A DNA stretch of 64,000 bases from Pelagomonas calceolata (GCA_918797485.1 CAKKNE010000003.1:2232001-2296000); one strand, 5' to 3'; shown: positions 12,001 to 22,516, numbered from the stretch's first letter. Program-made: numbers and translations. Notes: generated by a model from the letters alone, not told the origin.

Positions 12001-12249
12001 TGTTTTACGAGCCTTGTCGTGCGGCTTCGGGAGGGCCTTGCCATTGCTCACGAGCTGGACACACACAAAAGGATCGCTCGTGCCCGACTTGTCCGCGGCC
12101 CTCAAGCCGCGCGCGCCGAGCACTTCCACACTTAATCGTCCGGACTCCCAGGGCGGCCCGTCTGTGATTGGCGTCGGCGGCGGCGGCGCGGCCTTCGCCT
12201 CGTCCTTGCCGCCGAAGGGTAATTTGGGTGCATTGAAGCCGAAGGGCAT
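1..12249 (-). CDS. Giant tandem C2-domain protein with coiled-coil tail (3' end beyond window)
   Basis: A start Met at 12249 opens a protein of at least 3513 residues. About 21 C2 domains of ~160 residues follow one another, each with 'PNELRI', a 'GSSDP' calcium-loop motif, 'DFMG' and an 'LQWRYNP' end. After the last C2 (about 600) comes an Ala/Glu/Lys/Arg-rich coiled coil that runs off position 1. C2 domains bind membranes and often Ca2+; several repeats keep the loop aspartates, so Ca2+-dependent membrane tethering or scaffolding is likely but inferred. No membrane segment is visible. Fourteen introns (62, 62, 78, 60, 78, 139, 161, 234, 170, 161, 48, 153, 148, 155 bp, listed separately) give one continuous frame from 12249 to 1 when removed, which strongly supports the model. 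Several reading frames continue across introns by chance. Confidence 0.9.
1821..1882 (-). mobile_element. Introner-type intron in C2 gene
   Basis: 62-bp GT-AG intron at the 'NLL|SKGG' codons. The element (1821-1874) keeps degraded inverted ends (CTGTGGGCAAATCAA; opposite end CGGTGCCGAAATCAA). Flanks 1813-1820 and 1875-1882 match at about 5 of 8 bases, so the target duplication is worn. Confidence 0.8.
2104..2165 (-). other. Spliceosomal intron in C2 gene
   Basis: 62-bp GT-AG, phase 0, just before the 'VDLATLL' segment of a C2 repeat. Reading through it would add a basic stretch absent from every other repeat. It has no clear inverted ends but contains a GACGGCGTGG core-like string. Confidence 0.75.
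2682..2759 (-). other. Spliceosomal intron in C2 gene
   Basis: 78-bp intron, 5' GTGCGC and 3' CGCAG, phase 0, inserted before 'VEDWDE'. It is divisible by three and open, so it would be silently read through; the repeat alignment shows it does not belong to the domain. Contains diverged copies of the introner core. Confidence 0.8.
3204..3263 (-). other. Spliceosomal intron in C2 gene
   Basis: 60-bp GT-AG intron, phase 0, between 'EDWDE' and 'VSGSDFMG'. Flanking octamers GTGTGGCG and GTGTCCGG share their first four bases. Contains the core GCGTCGATGGCGT. Confidence 0.8.
4349..4426 (-). mobile_element. Introner with perfect 8-bp target duplication, in C2 gene
   Basis: 78-bp intron inside the 'GGSSDP' codons. 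The octamer gtcggaac occurs exactly at 4341-4348 and 4419-4426, bracketing the element 4349-4418. One end is the canonical CTGTGTGCAAATCAA (minus strand); the other ends CGCGCAG. The intron's GT is the start of the duplicated octamer on the minus strand; AG is the element end. Confidence 0.9.
5828..5966 (-). mobile_element. Introner with perfect 8-bp target duplication, in C2 gene
   Basis: Element 5828-5958 has inverted ends (CTGTGTGAAAATCAA and TTTGATTTTTCCACACAG). The octamer cgccaaac lies at 5820-5827 and again at 5959-5966. On the minus strand the intron starts at the duplicated GTTTGGCG and ends at the element's CAG; splicing restores 'GRGLAVMD'. Contains GCGTCGATGGCG. Confidence 0.93.
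6559..6719 (-). other. Core-bearing intron in C2 gene
   Basis: 161-bp GT-AG intron, phase 0, between 'GSSN' and 'VTGDLEL'. Contains the core GCGTCGATGGCGT and, further on, its reverse complement, so the interior could fold back on itself. Confidence 0.8.
7030..7263 (-). mobile_element. Introner-type intron in C2 gene
   Basis: 234-bp intron, the longest here, at 'NLL|SKGG', the same position and phase as the 1821-1882 intron. The 3' side CTGTGGGCAAATGAACCAGT nearly matches that intron. GTCGCGAAGG and GTCGAAGG flanks suggest a worn duplication. It carries several core copies in both orientations. Confidence 0.85.
7724..7893 (-). other. Core-bearing intron in C2 gene
   Basis: 170-bp intron, 5' GTGCGTGA and 3' AACACAG, phase 1 within 'KGGSSDP'. 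Contains the core in both orientations. The 5' GTGCGTGA recurs in the 9689-9841 intron. Confidence 0.85.
8627..8787 (-). other. Core-bearing intron in C2 gene
   Basis: 161-bp GT-AG intron, phase 0, joining 'DFMGELNLP' to 'LNAVEKQR'. Starts GTTTTCGTCC; ends CCGCGCAG. Contains GCGTCGATGGCGT. Confidence 0.8.
9149..9196 (-). other. Very short core-bearing intron in C2 gene
   Basis: 48-bp intron, the shortest in the window, phase 2 after 'DFDPW'. 5' GTGCGTACC, 3' ACACGCAG. Consists of little more than the splice sites and the core GCGTCGATGGCGT. Confidence 0.85.
9689..9841 (-). other. Core-bearing intron in C2 gene
   Basis: 153-bp intron, 5' GTGCGTGAC, 3' CGACACAG, phase 2 after 'DFDPW', the same site as the 9149-9196 intron one repeat away. 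Contains GCATCGACGGCGTCGAGG, also seen in the next intron. Confidence 0.85.
10372..10519 (-). other. Core-bearing intron in C2 gene
   Basis: 148-bp intron, 5' GTGCCACC, 3' CCACACAG, phase 0 after 'DFEPFS', near the site used by the two preceding introns. Contains the core in both orientations. Confidence 0.85.
10693..10847 (-). mobile_element. Introner-type intron in C2 gene
   Basis: 155-bp intron, phase 1 in 'DDFLG|LVVLKL'. The 3' end is a clear introner end (CTGTGCGGAAATCAACCAGT on plus); the 5' end is GTGCGGTCCC. Holds two core-like units separated by a repeated 'caacgtc' string. Confidence 0.85.
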
Positions 12250-12830
12250 GGTTGTTGTCGCTCGGCGGCGCCGCTCCTAGCGACGAGTTACTGTTGTTGT
12301 TGGCAGCGCCGCTCCTAACAAGCTAGCGCTGCAGCCCGCTGTGGCAGCCCGACGCACGCGACGCCTGACCACCGACGAGGCAGCCGACGTGCGACGTGCG
12401 ACCACGAACGACGGTGCGTGCGGTGATCCGATCACCGCAACACACCGTGGCTGCTCACCGTTTTGGGGCAGCAATGTGCGCAACCGCCCTTCTGGACGTG
12501 CGGGTTCCCAGCCAAGGAAAGCCGTCCCAGCCCTCCGGCACCCATCCATGCGCCGCCGGCCACGGCTCGAGCGGTGCGCGCGGCTGCTCGGGCTCCCCGG
12601 CCGGGCAGCATCTCCCGGCTCCAGCGCTCTGCTATAGCGCCGGGCGTGCGCAGGAGTGCCGTCAAGCGTATATAACGGTGGGACGCAACAGACAAGGACC
12701 GTAACCGTGCGAACCCGCAGCCCCGGCAGCGTCGCGGGCCAACGCACCCATCCCACAGCCCAGGCCCTAGGCAGGGGCAGCCCATCACACCGCAGTCCCG
12801 GGGACAGCACAGCACCACACCACGAAAAAG
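12250..12830. promoter_or_regulatory. Divergent intergenic region with TATA-like box
   Basis: 581 bp between two divergently transcribed genes. A TATATAA string at about 12669-12675 lies about 155 bp before the plus-strand start at 12831, a plausible core promoter. A short direct repeat, 'gacgagttactgttgttgttggcagcgccgctcctaac' in part, borders the minus gene. Nothing else recognisable. Confidence 0.4.
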
Positions 12831-14087
12831 ATGAGCACGACGATGCAGATCCAGATCCCCGCGGGCACGGCCCCCAACGCCATCCTCCAGGTCCGCGCGC
12901 CGGACGGCCGCACGATCAAGGTCCGCGTCCCTCCGAACGTCCGGCCCGGCCAGCAGATGCGCATCGCGGTGCCGGCGGCGGACGTGGATCGGGCATCGGA
13001 GGCGGGAGACCGCGACGCGAGGCGGCGGCAACGGGAAGAGGCGGCGCGATACCGCGAGGCGGCGGCAGCGAGGGACAAGGCACAATCGAGGTCCGCGGCG
13101 GTGAAGGCGGCGGTGAAGGCCGCAAAGGTGCCGGCGAACCCGAGCCGCGGCCGCCTGCCCGTCGCCGGGTTGGTGGGGAAGTCCTTCGGGCTGTACCAAA
13201 AGGACCAAAAGGCGTGGCTCGCCCTCAGACTTGCCAGGTCGTTCGCGATCAAAAATGGCTCCTGGGCTGGTTGGGACACCGCGCGGTTCGTGGCCTTCGA
13301 CGCCGGCAAGAACCGCGTCGCGTTCCGCAACCCGGGCACGGAGCGCTGGCTCCGCGTGACGGCCGACGGCGTCACGGAGGCGCCGGCCCGTGGAAATTGG
13401 AACGCCACCTGGGGGTGGGAGCGGTTTGAGTTACACGAGCTCGCGGGCGGCGTCGGCCTGCGGAGCGCGAGCGGGCGCTGGCTGACGATCGAGGGGAAGC
13501 GGACGATTCAGCTCGAGCCGGGACCTGTGTGGAAATCAAAATTCTACGGGCTCGATGGCGTGGCGATGCCGGTTCATCACCACTCGACGGAACCACCGCG
13601 GCAGCGTCATCGCCGAGAAATGAGTTAGTGAAGAATTATCGGGTGCACCCGACACACTGGTTGATTTCCACACAGGCCGCTCGGGGCCTGGGACGCGGAC
13701 GAGCGCGCGGCGGCGCACGAGAAGAAGCTGTCGGAAGAGATGGAGCGGGCCGCGGCGGCGGACCGCGCCGAGGCGGAGCGCCGCGCGGCCGAGTTGCGGC
13801 GCTTCGCGGCCGCGGCGCAGGCGCCGGCGGCCACTCCGGAAGAGCCAGAGCCAGAGACGGTCGCGACCGATACTCCGGCGGGCGAGGCGTCGCGCGCGGA
13901 GGCCGTCGACGAGCCACCGACGACCGAGCGCATCGACTGCGACTCGCCGCGCGTCGACCTCGGCGGCGCGTCGGAGCTCTCGGCCCGGATCGACGCCCTC
14001 TTCCGCGTGCGGCGGAGCCCAGCGCTCGCGGCGCAGCTGAACAAGATCTACGAGCACCACGAATCGATCCCGAGGTATACTACTTAG
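12831..14087 (+). CDS. Fascin-like beta-trefoil protein
   Basis: Two exons (12831-13516, 13676-14087) give 365 residues. Residues ~5-50 form a 'VRVPPNVRPGQQMRI' module seen at the start of many protist proteins. A charged helix follows, then a fascin/actin-crosslinker-like trefoil (about 105-225) with the repeated pattern 'RVAFRNPGTERWLRV' and 'GLRSASGRWLTI'. The C-terminal half is an Ala/Glu/Arg-rich helix with a low-complexity acidic linker. Fascin folds bundle actin or bind ligands; actin binding here is inferred. The intron uses a GC 5' site; 686 + 412 coding bases keep the frame. Confidence 0.8.
13517..13675 (+). mobile_element. Introner with both inverted ends and a GC donor
   Basis: Element 13525-13675 begins CTGTGTGGAAATCAA and ends TTGATTTCCACACAG, a full inverted pair. 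The left octamer GCCGGGAC (13517-13524) and right GCCGCTCG (13676-13683) share four leading bases. Frame requires the intron to start at the GC of the left octamer. Contains CTCGATGGCGTGG. Confidence 0.88.
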
Positions 14088-14112
14088 CGTAACTTTTACA
14101 CAGGCTTTGGTC

Positions 14113-14816
14113 CTAGACGCCGATCAGCTCCTTGACGAAGTCGTCGAACTCCTCCTTCTGGATCATGCGGTCGCCTGCGTGGGAATCGAGCGGTGAGTCG
14201 GGTGCACTTCTACCCCACCAGCACGCCGTCGCCGCGGCCGTGCGGACACGGCCACCGCACCGTTGACGTCGATCTTGTCGATGAGGTCCAGGATCTCCGC
14301 GTCCGTCACGCCCAGGTCGGAGCACGTGTAGCGCACCATCATGAAGAACGTGTCGATGGACACCTCGCTCCCGACGCCAACTTTGTCGTCCTTCAGCCTC
14401 TCGCGGATGGCGCAGACCTTGGCCGGGTCCATCAAAGTGCCGGGCTGCTTCGCTTCTCTGCTTGTGATGAAGTCCTGGAACTCGGCAAACTGGATCTGGT
14501 CGTCGCCGTTCTCGTCGATCTTCGAGATGAGCTTCTTGAGAGCATCATCAGTCACGCCCAGGTCCGCGGCGGCCCGCTTGCACATGTAGAAGAAGGTGTC
14601 CGAGCTCACCACCGTCCCGACGCCACACGCGTCGGCCGAGAGCCGGTCCCGAATCAATTGCATCTGCTGGAGCGACATGTAGTCGCTCATGCCTTCGTAG
14701 CGGCTGATCTTGCTGACAAATGTCCGCTGCGGCGTCGTGGCGAGAGGCCGAGCACTGGCTGCACTGAGAGCAGGGGTCTGCGCGGCGCGCCTAGCGAGGG
14801 CGCGAGCTGCAAACAT
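14113..14816 (-). CDS. Mitochondrion-targeted EF-hand protein
   Basis: Two exons (14261-14816 and 14113-14174) encode 205 residues. The N-terminus is Arg/Ala-rich without acids, typical of a mitochondrial presequence. Two canonical EF-hand loops are visible: 'DENGDDQIQFAE' (about 110-121) and, restored only after splicing, 'DVNGDRMIQKEE'. Each is preceded by a matching 'VGVGS/TDTFF' segment, so the protein is an internal duplication. It likely senses Ca2+ in the mitochondrion; partner unknown. Confidence 0.85.
14175..14260 (-). other. Intron splitting the second EF loop
   Basis: 86-bp GT-AG intron (GTGCGGTGGCC ... CACGCAG), phase 1 within the EF loop at 'DVNG|D'. Its 3' side (CTGCGTGGGAATCGA on plus) looks like a worn introner end. 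Confidence 0.8.
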
Positions 14817-15173
14817 GGCGCGCGAGTCTTGATGAATCTATTGGTTGATTTCTATGAGTGTAACTCAGCCCGAGAGCAGAGGATGGCTATGCGATCTGGA
14901 GGCTCAGCTACTGCTTTTTTGCTAGTGCCTTACGGCCGCTAGCTTGACGGCTCAGCCGTATCTCCCGGCTTCTCTCGCACGAGTGCATGCTGGCGCACAA
15001 AACGACGGATCCGCCGCGGGCGCGATCGTGCGGGTTCAGACAGGGATGGGCCAGGCTAGCTTTTGTACGGCCATAGCGGTGCGAGCGGAGCACCAGGGCA
15101 CGCACAAGTCCACGCAAGACCACCAGCTTTAACTACATTTCTTGACCGACAGAAGTTTCAAACCGCGACGGCC

Positions 15174-16229
15174 ATGGCAGCCATGGCAGCCAAGCCACTC
15201 GCCCGCCGCAGCACAGCCTTCGGCGTCTCCGACGTCATCATCGGCACGAGCCCCCTGGGCGGCATCGGCACGTCCATAAGCGACGCCGCCGCGGCAGCGA
15301 TCGTCGAAAAATGCGTCGCCACGGGCTTCCGGGACTTCGACACGGCACCTCTGTACGGCTTAGGCAAGGCCGAGGAACGGCTAGGCGAAGGTTTAAGGAG
15401 ATCCGGCAAAGCAGCACAATGCCGCGTCTGGACGAAAGTAGGGAGACTCATCCGGACGACGGAGAACGTGGCGGATCCCGACGACGTCGAGGAGGCCAAC
15501 GTGCCCGGAAAAGGCATCTATCTCGATTCGCCGAAGGACGCGCGGCCCGTGCAGGACTACTCGTGGAACGGCGCGTTCTTGTCGTATGACGACTCCGTGA
15601 GACGATTGGGTGAAAATATTAAAATTTGCGGGCTGCGGTGCCACGACCCCGAGACGAAGCTGCTCGAGTCCCTCGCGGTCTGTACGGGCGGCAGTCTGGA
15701 GGGGCTGAGCGCGCTGCGGCAGCGCCACGGCACGGAGGTATCCATAGGCTTAAATGATGCGGACGTCGCATTACGATTGCTGCAGGCCGTCCAAAGCGGG
15801 ACGCAGGCACTTAGAGTGGACTCGGTCATGCTCGCGGGGCGATGGCATCTCCTCGACCAGACGGGCGCGGAGGTCTTCAGGTATTGTGCGGAGCACTCGA
15901 TAGCAGTACACGTCGCCGGCGTCTACGCGTCCGGTTTGCTCGCGGGCGGCGCGTTGTATGAATATCGGAAACCGTCGATGGCCGAAAAGAAGCGGCTGCA
16001 GTCCTGGGCGGCGCTCTGCGCCGAGCACGCCGTATCCCTCAAAGCGGCGGCGCTGGCCTTCGCCTTCCTGCCGGCCTGTGTTTCGAAAGTCGCGGTCGGC
16101 CTCGCGGCGGCGCCGCTCGTCGCGGAGACGGTCGCGCTGCTCGCGGAAGCGAAGGCGGTTCCCTTGGAGTTGTGGAGGGATGCTGTCGCGAAGGGGCTGC
16201 TGCCGGAGGGGCTTGTCGAGGGGTTGTAA
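15174..16229 (+). CDS. Aldo/keto reductase family protein
   Basis: 351 residues from the ATG at 15174, intronless. An in-frame ATG exists at 15063, but the residues it adds are unlike the family. The family pattern is clear: 'GTSPLGGIG' start, 'GFRDFDTAPLYGLGKAEERLGEGL' with the catalytic Asp and Tyr, 'KVGRL' lysine, and later 'GLND'. The region resembles D-threo-aldose/L-fucose dehydrogenase-like reductases, NAD(P)H-linked. The substrate cannot be read from sequence. The C-terminal ~80 residues are Ala-rich helices rather than the usual cofactor loop. Confidence 0.8.
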   Translation: MAAMAAKPLARRSTAFGVSDVIIGTSPLGGIGTSISDAAAAAIVEKCVATGFRDFDTAPLYGLGKAEERLGEGLRRSGKAAQCRVWTKVGRLIRTTENVADPDDVEEANVPGKGIYLDSPKDARPVQDYSWNGAFLSYDDSVRRLGENIKICGLRCHDPETKLLESLAVCTGGSLEGLSALRQRHGTEVSIGLNDADVALRLLQAVQSGTQALRVDSVMLAGRWHLLDQTGAEVFRYCAEHSIAVHVAGVYASGLLAGGALYEYRKPSMAEKKRLQSWAALCAEHAVSLKAAALAFAFLPACVSKVAVGLAAAPLVAETVALLAEAKAVPLELWRDAVAKGLLPEGLVEGL

Positions 16230-16614
16230 GTTTTTTCAAGTTTCACGTCGAGTTCGCGTGCGGGCGTCCGGCGGCGCGCGGTGCGTGTTTCGTTGAATGA
16301 AATGCCTTTCAATCGGTGCCACGCGGTCTCTTGAGTGCGAGAACCGTCTGTAGCGATGAAAGTAATTCCCTATTCCCCCAACGGATATATCTGAGGTTAT
16401 TATGTGACTTCTACACGAAGCGCCCCAAATTGCGGATTGCTCGGCTGCTGTGCATTCCAAGGTGGTGACAGCGCTCGACGAGTGACTCACAGTGCTGGCG
16501 CGCCCTGCACTGCAGCTCACGCAGCCAAAATCAGAGTAATAGCAGAGATAATTGCCTGAGAGCAAATCGCACTCAGCACCCAAATCACTGCTAAAGCAAG
16601 CCAAAGTTGCAAAA
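16230..16614. other. Intergenic region
   Basis: 385 bp between the reductase stop and the CobW start, noticeably AT-richer than coding DNA. No RNA gene, repeat or introner recognised. It must hold the CobW promoter. Confidence 0.5.
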
Positions 16615-19023
16615 ATGTCCCACAGCCATGGACACGCGCATAGCGTCGACCACGCGCATAGCACGCACGAGCAAAAAAGTCAAGACGCGGACCTGCTCGA
16701 AGCCGTCAAGGCCGCGGCCGAGTCCATGAAGGCGTCTGGCAAAAGCCCATTGCCCGTAACTGTCTTGAGCGGCTTCCTCGGAGCCGGCAAGACGACGTTG
16801 ATGACGCAAAAGCCTGCGCAGAAATTCGTTGTTGCACGGCGCCCTCGAATCATCGCATCGACCGCACAGGCACGTCCTCAACAACCGCGAGGGCCTGAAG
16901 GTAGCCGTCATCGTGAACGACATGGCCGACGTGAACGTCGACGCAAACCTGCTCACGGACGTCGTTCAAGCGGAGGAGAAGATGGTCGCTTTATCCAACG
17001 GCTGCATCTGCTGCACGCTTCGCGAAGATTTATTCGTCGAGATCGCGAAGTTAGCGTCCAAGCCCGACGGCTTGGATCATATCTTGATCGAGTCGTCCGG
17101 CATCTCGGAGCCGCTCCCCGTCGCGGAGACGTTCACGTTCAAGGACGCGGCCGGGACCTCGCTAGGTTCGATCGCGAAGCTCGATACGCTCGCGCGGCGC
17201 GGCGTCCGAGGCGCCTTCATGATCGTCGCGGCCGACACGCAATCGCCGCCGATCGAGACACGATGCCCCGCGCAGGTGACCGTGGTCGACGGCTCTTCCT
17301 TCATGGACGAGCTCATGGCCGGCGGCGCCCTCAAAGACCGCGGCTGGCAAGCGCAACCGGAAGACCAGCGCACGATCGCGCAGCTCTTTTGTGACCAAGT
17401 GGAGTTTGCGAATGTCATCGTCGTGAACAAGTGCGATTTACTGGACGACGCCGGCCGAAGCCAGCTCCACGCCTTCCTGAAGCGCGCGAACCCAAAGGCC
17501 AAGGTCGTGGAGTCGACCTACGGCCGCGTCGACCCCAAGCAGTCCTACGCCGCGTCCTTGTTGCGTCGATGGCGAGGAGGAGGACGCAGTCGCCGCGACT
17601 CACATTATCACGCGCAGGTTGCTCGGCACGAACTTGTTTTCTCTCACACAAGCGGAGCAACATCCCGATTGGTTGAAAGAAGCAAGAATCGGCGAACACA
17701 CCGCGGAGACGGAGGAGTACGGCATCTCGTCGATCGTCTTCCGGAGCCGCAAGCCGCTGGACGCCGGGCGCCTCTCAATGTTCTTTCACGCGTCTGTCTC
17801 GGCGTTCGTGATCTCGACGCAATCAATGCGGGCTCACCGGTCGCTTCCCACGCAGACACACGCGCGACGGCCTCGAGGGCCTCGACCTGCCGCGCCTCGT
17901 TCCCGTGATGGCCCAGGCGCGCGTCGTGCGGGCCAAGGGCCTCGTGTGGCTCAGCACGCAACAATCGCACTGGCAGCAGGGCATGGCGTCGCTGGCCGGC
18001 CGCCGGTTCCAAGTGGCCTTCGGCAACCCATGGGCGGCCGTCGTCCGCAAGCCCGGCCAGGAACTGACCGAGGCGTTGTCCGCGATCTGGGAAGAACCGT
18101 ACGGCGACCGCCGTACCGAGCTAGTTGTTATTGGGCAAGAAATGGACCACGCCTCCGTCCATAAGGCGCTCGAGGCTTGCGTGGCGGACCCGTGTAGAAG
18201 TGAACTTCGGCCGACGATGGGGTTTCTGCCGACGTGCGAGCTCGCCCGGTTCACTGGTTGACGACGTAGGTCGCCACCGACGCCGAGCTCGAGAAGTACT
18301 CGGAGCAAGCCAAGCAAAACGAGACGGCCGAGCAGATCTTGCAGGCCGGGCAGCAAGCAACTGATCAAATGAAGGCGGTGCTCACGTCGGCGCCCAAGGC
18401 CACGGAGGTCGCATCCGCCCACAAGGCCATCGCGGTCTTCGACGGCGTCCAGGGCGAGGGCGAGGGCTTGGCGGCGTTCAAGTTGGAGAACGCGACCGCG
18501 AAGTTCAAGATCGTGCGCTACCTACGATATGCCCATTTGATACCTGCCATAGCCTGCGGCCTCGTCAAGGAGTTCTCGATTCCGGTCGGCGGCAATGCCG
18601 ACGAGCAGACGGCGTTGCTGGCCTTTTCCACGAGCGGTGGGGCCCTCTCAGAAGTCGTGGCGTCCTTAACAGAAGGCGATCGCGTCGAGCTCGAGTGGCT
18701 CCAGATCAAGATTGAGATGGTCGCCGCGGCGTGCTTAATCATCGCCTTACGCCATCGATGCGACGCCTGCTCCATTGAGGAATGCCCACTAATCGATTTG
18801 CACGCAGGACACGGACATCGAAGAACACAAGTTCGGCATGGTCGAGCAGTGCCAGAAGTTGCTCAAGCTCGACGCCGCGACGGAGGAGGCCCTCGTGAAG
18901 CAGTACCCGCAGCCCGAGTTGTTGCTGCCCAAAGTCGCGCCCAAGGCCAAAGGTGAGGAGAAGGCCGCACTCGAGGCCAAATTCGGCAAAAAAAAGAAGC
19001 GTGGTAAGAAGGGCCGCGCCTGA
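16615..19023 (+). CDS. CobW/G3E-family GTPase, probable zinc metallochaperone
   Basis: Seven exons (16615-16805, 16870-17191, 17276-17559, 17618-17791, 17856-18180, 18270-18719, 18808-19023) sum to 1962 bases, an exact frame for 653 residues. A His-rich start ('HSHGHAHSVDHAHSTH') precedes the GTPase: Walker A 'GFLGAGKTTL', the metal-binding 'CICC' motif, 'ESSGISEP', and 'NKCDLL'. A CobW C-terminal domain follows ('RAKGLVWLSTQ', 'DRRTELVVIGQ'), then a helical tail ending in a Lys-rich stretch. Family members deliver Zn or Co to client enzymes; the His-rich start suggests zinc. An upstream ATG at 16552 is also in frame. The sixth intron's left edge is the least certain. Confidence 0.85.
16806..16869 (+). 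other. GC-AG intron just after Walker A
   Basis: 64-bp intron beginning GCAAAAGCC and ending CGCACAG. Removing it restores the family sequence 'TTLMTHVLNNREG'. No GT alternative gives this reading. Confidence 0.8.
17192..17275 (+). other. Probable GC-AG intron
   Basis: 84-bp open stretch (28 codons) with no family counterpart. Removal gives 'KLDTLVTVVDG', the expected CobW reading. Starts GCGCGGCG, ends CCGCGCAG. Being divisible by three, it could in principle be translated. Confidence 0.65.
17560..17617 (+). other. Core-bearing intron in CobW gene
   Basis: 58-bp GT-AG intron made of splice sites around the introner core (GTTGCGTCGATGGCG ... CGCGCAG). Joins 'AASL' to 'LLGTNLF'. Confidence 0.85.
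17792..17855 (+). other. Intron in CobW gene
   Basis: 64-bp GT-AG intron (GTCTGTCTCGG ... CCACGCAG), phase 2, joining 'LSMFFHA' to 'HTRDGLEGLDLPR'. Confidence 0.75.
18181..18269 (+). mobile_element. Introner-type intron in CobW gene
   Basis: 89-bp intron starting at GTGGCGGA, with a worn left end CCGTGTAGAAGTGAA and a right end TTCACTGGTTGACGACGTAG. Restores 'ALEACVATDAELE'. Confidence 0.75.
18720..18807 (+). other. Intron in CobW gene
   Basis: About 88 bp, ending CGCAG, containing the reverse-oriented core ACGCCATCGATGCGAC. A GT at 18720 joins 'IKIEM' to 'DTDIEEHK'; a GC start a few codons later would also keep frame. Confidence 0.65.
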
Positions 19024-19124
19024 GATCCTCCCCCGTGTAACTATCCGTGAATCGTGACGCCGTCGACGAGTGAGGAGCAGATTTACACTGTAGTTACGCG
19101 AGTGGGCAGAGGGGTCACAAGCAT

Positions 19125-21013
<1,889 letters not shown>

Positions 21014-22063
21014 CTACGACTTGCGCTCGACGATGTACTTCGCGATCGCGATCAAGGGAATCGCCGCCTCGCCGTACGGCACGACCGAATCGATGGCCTC
21101 CTGGTACAACCGTTCCGCCTCGGCCCGCGCGCCGTCCAAGCCCATGAGCTTCGGGTAGGTCGTCTTGTCCGCGTCCAAATCTTTCCCTGCCGTTTTGCCC
21201 AGAGCTTCGGACGTAGCCGTAACATCGAGGATGTCGTCGGCCACCTGGAACGCGATGCCGATGTCGTTCGCGAAGGTCTCGCACTGCTTCACGTCCCGAG
21301 GATTCGCGCCACCGAGCAGAGCACCAGTAGCGACAGACACTTCCAACAGTTTCGCGGTTTTGTGCGTGTGAATCCAAGTCAATTCATCCAACGTGACGCC
21401 CTGCTTGGCCTCGCATTCGAGGTCCATGACCTGGCCACCGGCCAAGCCGACCGCACCCACCGCCTCGCCCAGCCGGCGGATGCACTCGACGATCACCTTG
21501 GGCTCGACGCCGGCCTTCGTAGACCCATCAGCGCAGTGCTCGAACGACGTTGACAAGAGAGCATCACCGGCGAGAATCGCGACGTCATCACCAAACACGA
21601 CGTGGTTCGTCGGCGACCCTCTCCTCAAATCATCATCATCCATGGCCGGGAGGTCGTCATGAATAAGCGACATCGTGTGAATCATTTCGATGGCGACTGC
21701 GGTCGGCATCGCAGTAGCCTCAGAACCGCCGAACATCTCGCAGGCGGCGATGGTCATGACCGGGCGCACGCGCTTGCCTCCGGCCAGTAATGAATATCTC
21801 ATGGACTCCACAATTTTTTTGGTCTCGGGCGTCGTGCACTGGATGGACGCGTCCAACGCCTTCTCGACGGCCTGGACCTTCTTGGCGAAGTAGCCCTGCA
21901 AATCGAAGGCCTCGGCGGCCGCTACCAAAGTGTCTTTGGAGCTCACACTGGACGGGATAGGCTCCGAGACCACGGCGCGCGCGGTGACAGGTCGTCGCGT
22001 TTGCTGCGTCGGCGGCGCGACGAGGGCGGCCGCGGACACGGCGAATGCTAAGACACGAGCCAT
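21014..22063 (-). CDS. Plastid geranylgeranyl diphosphate synthase (trans-prenyltransferase)
   Basis: 349 residues from Met at 22063, no introns. The first ~45 residues form a hydrophobic signal ('VLAFAVSAAALVAPP') plus basic transit-like segment. The mature enzyme has the first Asp-rich motif 'DDLPAMDDDDLRRG' at about 136-149 and the second 'DDILD' near 265, with 'GGKRVRP' and 'TAKLL' motifs. It condenses IPP with allylic diphosphates, normally to C20 GGPP for carotenoids, chlorophyll and quinones. The residue spacing before the first motif fits the plant/cyanobacterial type; chain length is inferred. Confidence 0.93.
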   Translation of the reverse strand: MARVLAFAVSAAALVAPPTQQTRRPVTARAVVSEPIPSSVSSKDTLVAAAEAFDLQGYFAKKVQAVEKALDASIQCTTPETKKIVESMRYSLLAGGKRVRPVMTIAACEMFGGSEATAMPTAVAIEMIHTMSLIHDDLPAMDDDDLRRGSPTNHVVFGDDVAILAGDALLSTSFEHCADGSTKAGVEPKVIVECIRRLGEAVGAVGLAGGQVMDLECEAKQGVTLDELTWIHTHKTAKLLEVSVATGALLGGANPRDVKQCETFANDIGIAFQVADDILDVTATSEALGKTAGKDLDADKTTYPKLMGLDGARAEAERLYQEAIDSVVPYGEAAIPLIAIAKYIVERKS

Positions 22064-22516
22064 TTTGTCGCTGGGTCGCTTGGTCGCTGGGAGAGCAAGT
22101 GTATCCTGTTTTGGGCTGTAGCGTTTCGTACAAGCCCCCACGAGTCCTGGTTTTCGCTTCGCGCTGTGCTGCTATCTGATAGAGCACCGAAGACGGAGCG
22201 AATGTGCTGTGCAGATATGTATGTGCGGAGCAGCCTGGGTCGAGCCGCCGTGCGTCGTGTACTCAAGCACGGCATCCTACTAGTCTCACGTCAACTTTCG
22301 GAACTATGAAGGGCGCCATATCACCACATCCAGCCGTTTTTCACCCGCCCTTGCAAAAGAAACGCCTTCCGGGTCTGGTTGTGCGTTCGTGCGGACCGCG
22401 GAGCCGCCGCGGGTCTGCGAGAGACTACTCAACAACAAATTAACAAGGGCCACCCCTCGACGCCATCGAGACGCGACGTCTCCTCGACGGCGGCGCGGCG
22501 GGAGGGACGAGCACGA
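22064..22516. other. Intergenic region
   Basis: 453 bp upstream of the GGPP synthase and downstream of the ZZ-finger gene. I see no RNA gene, repeat or introner. Confidence 0.5.

Noticed and set aside
14825-14868. TTGGTTGATTTCTATGAGTGTAA-like string resembling an introner end between genes
   Set aside because: Only one end is visible, no octamer duplication or core, and it is not inside a gene. Could be a relic, but too weak to list.
16230-16614. Possible small RNA gene in an AT-richer spacer
   Set aside because: No tRNA-like fold, snRNA motif or terminator-like run could be made out by eye.
17192-17275. Treating the 28-codon stretch in CobW as coding
   Set aside because: It interrupts a conserved motif ('LDT..VTVVDG') and has intron-like borders, so I favour an intron, though it is in frame and open.
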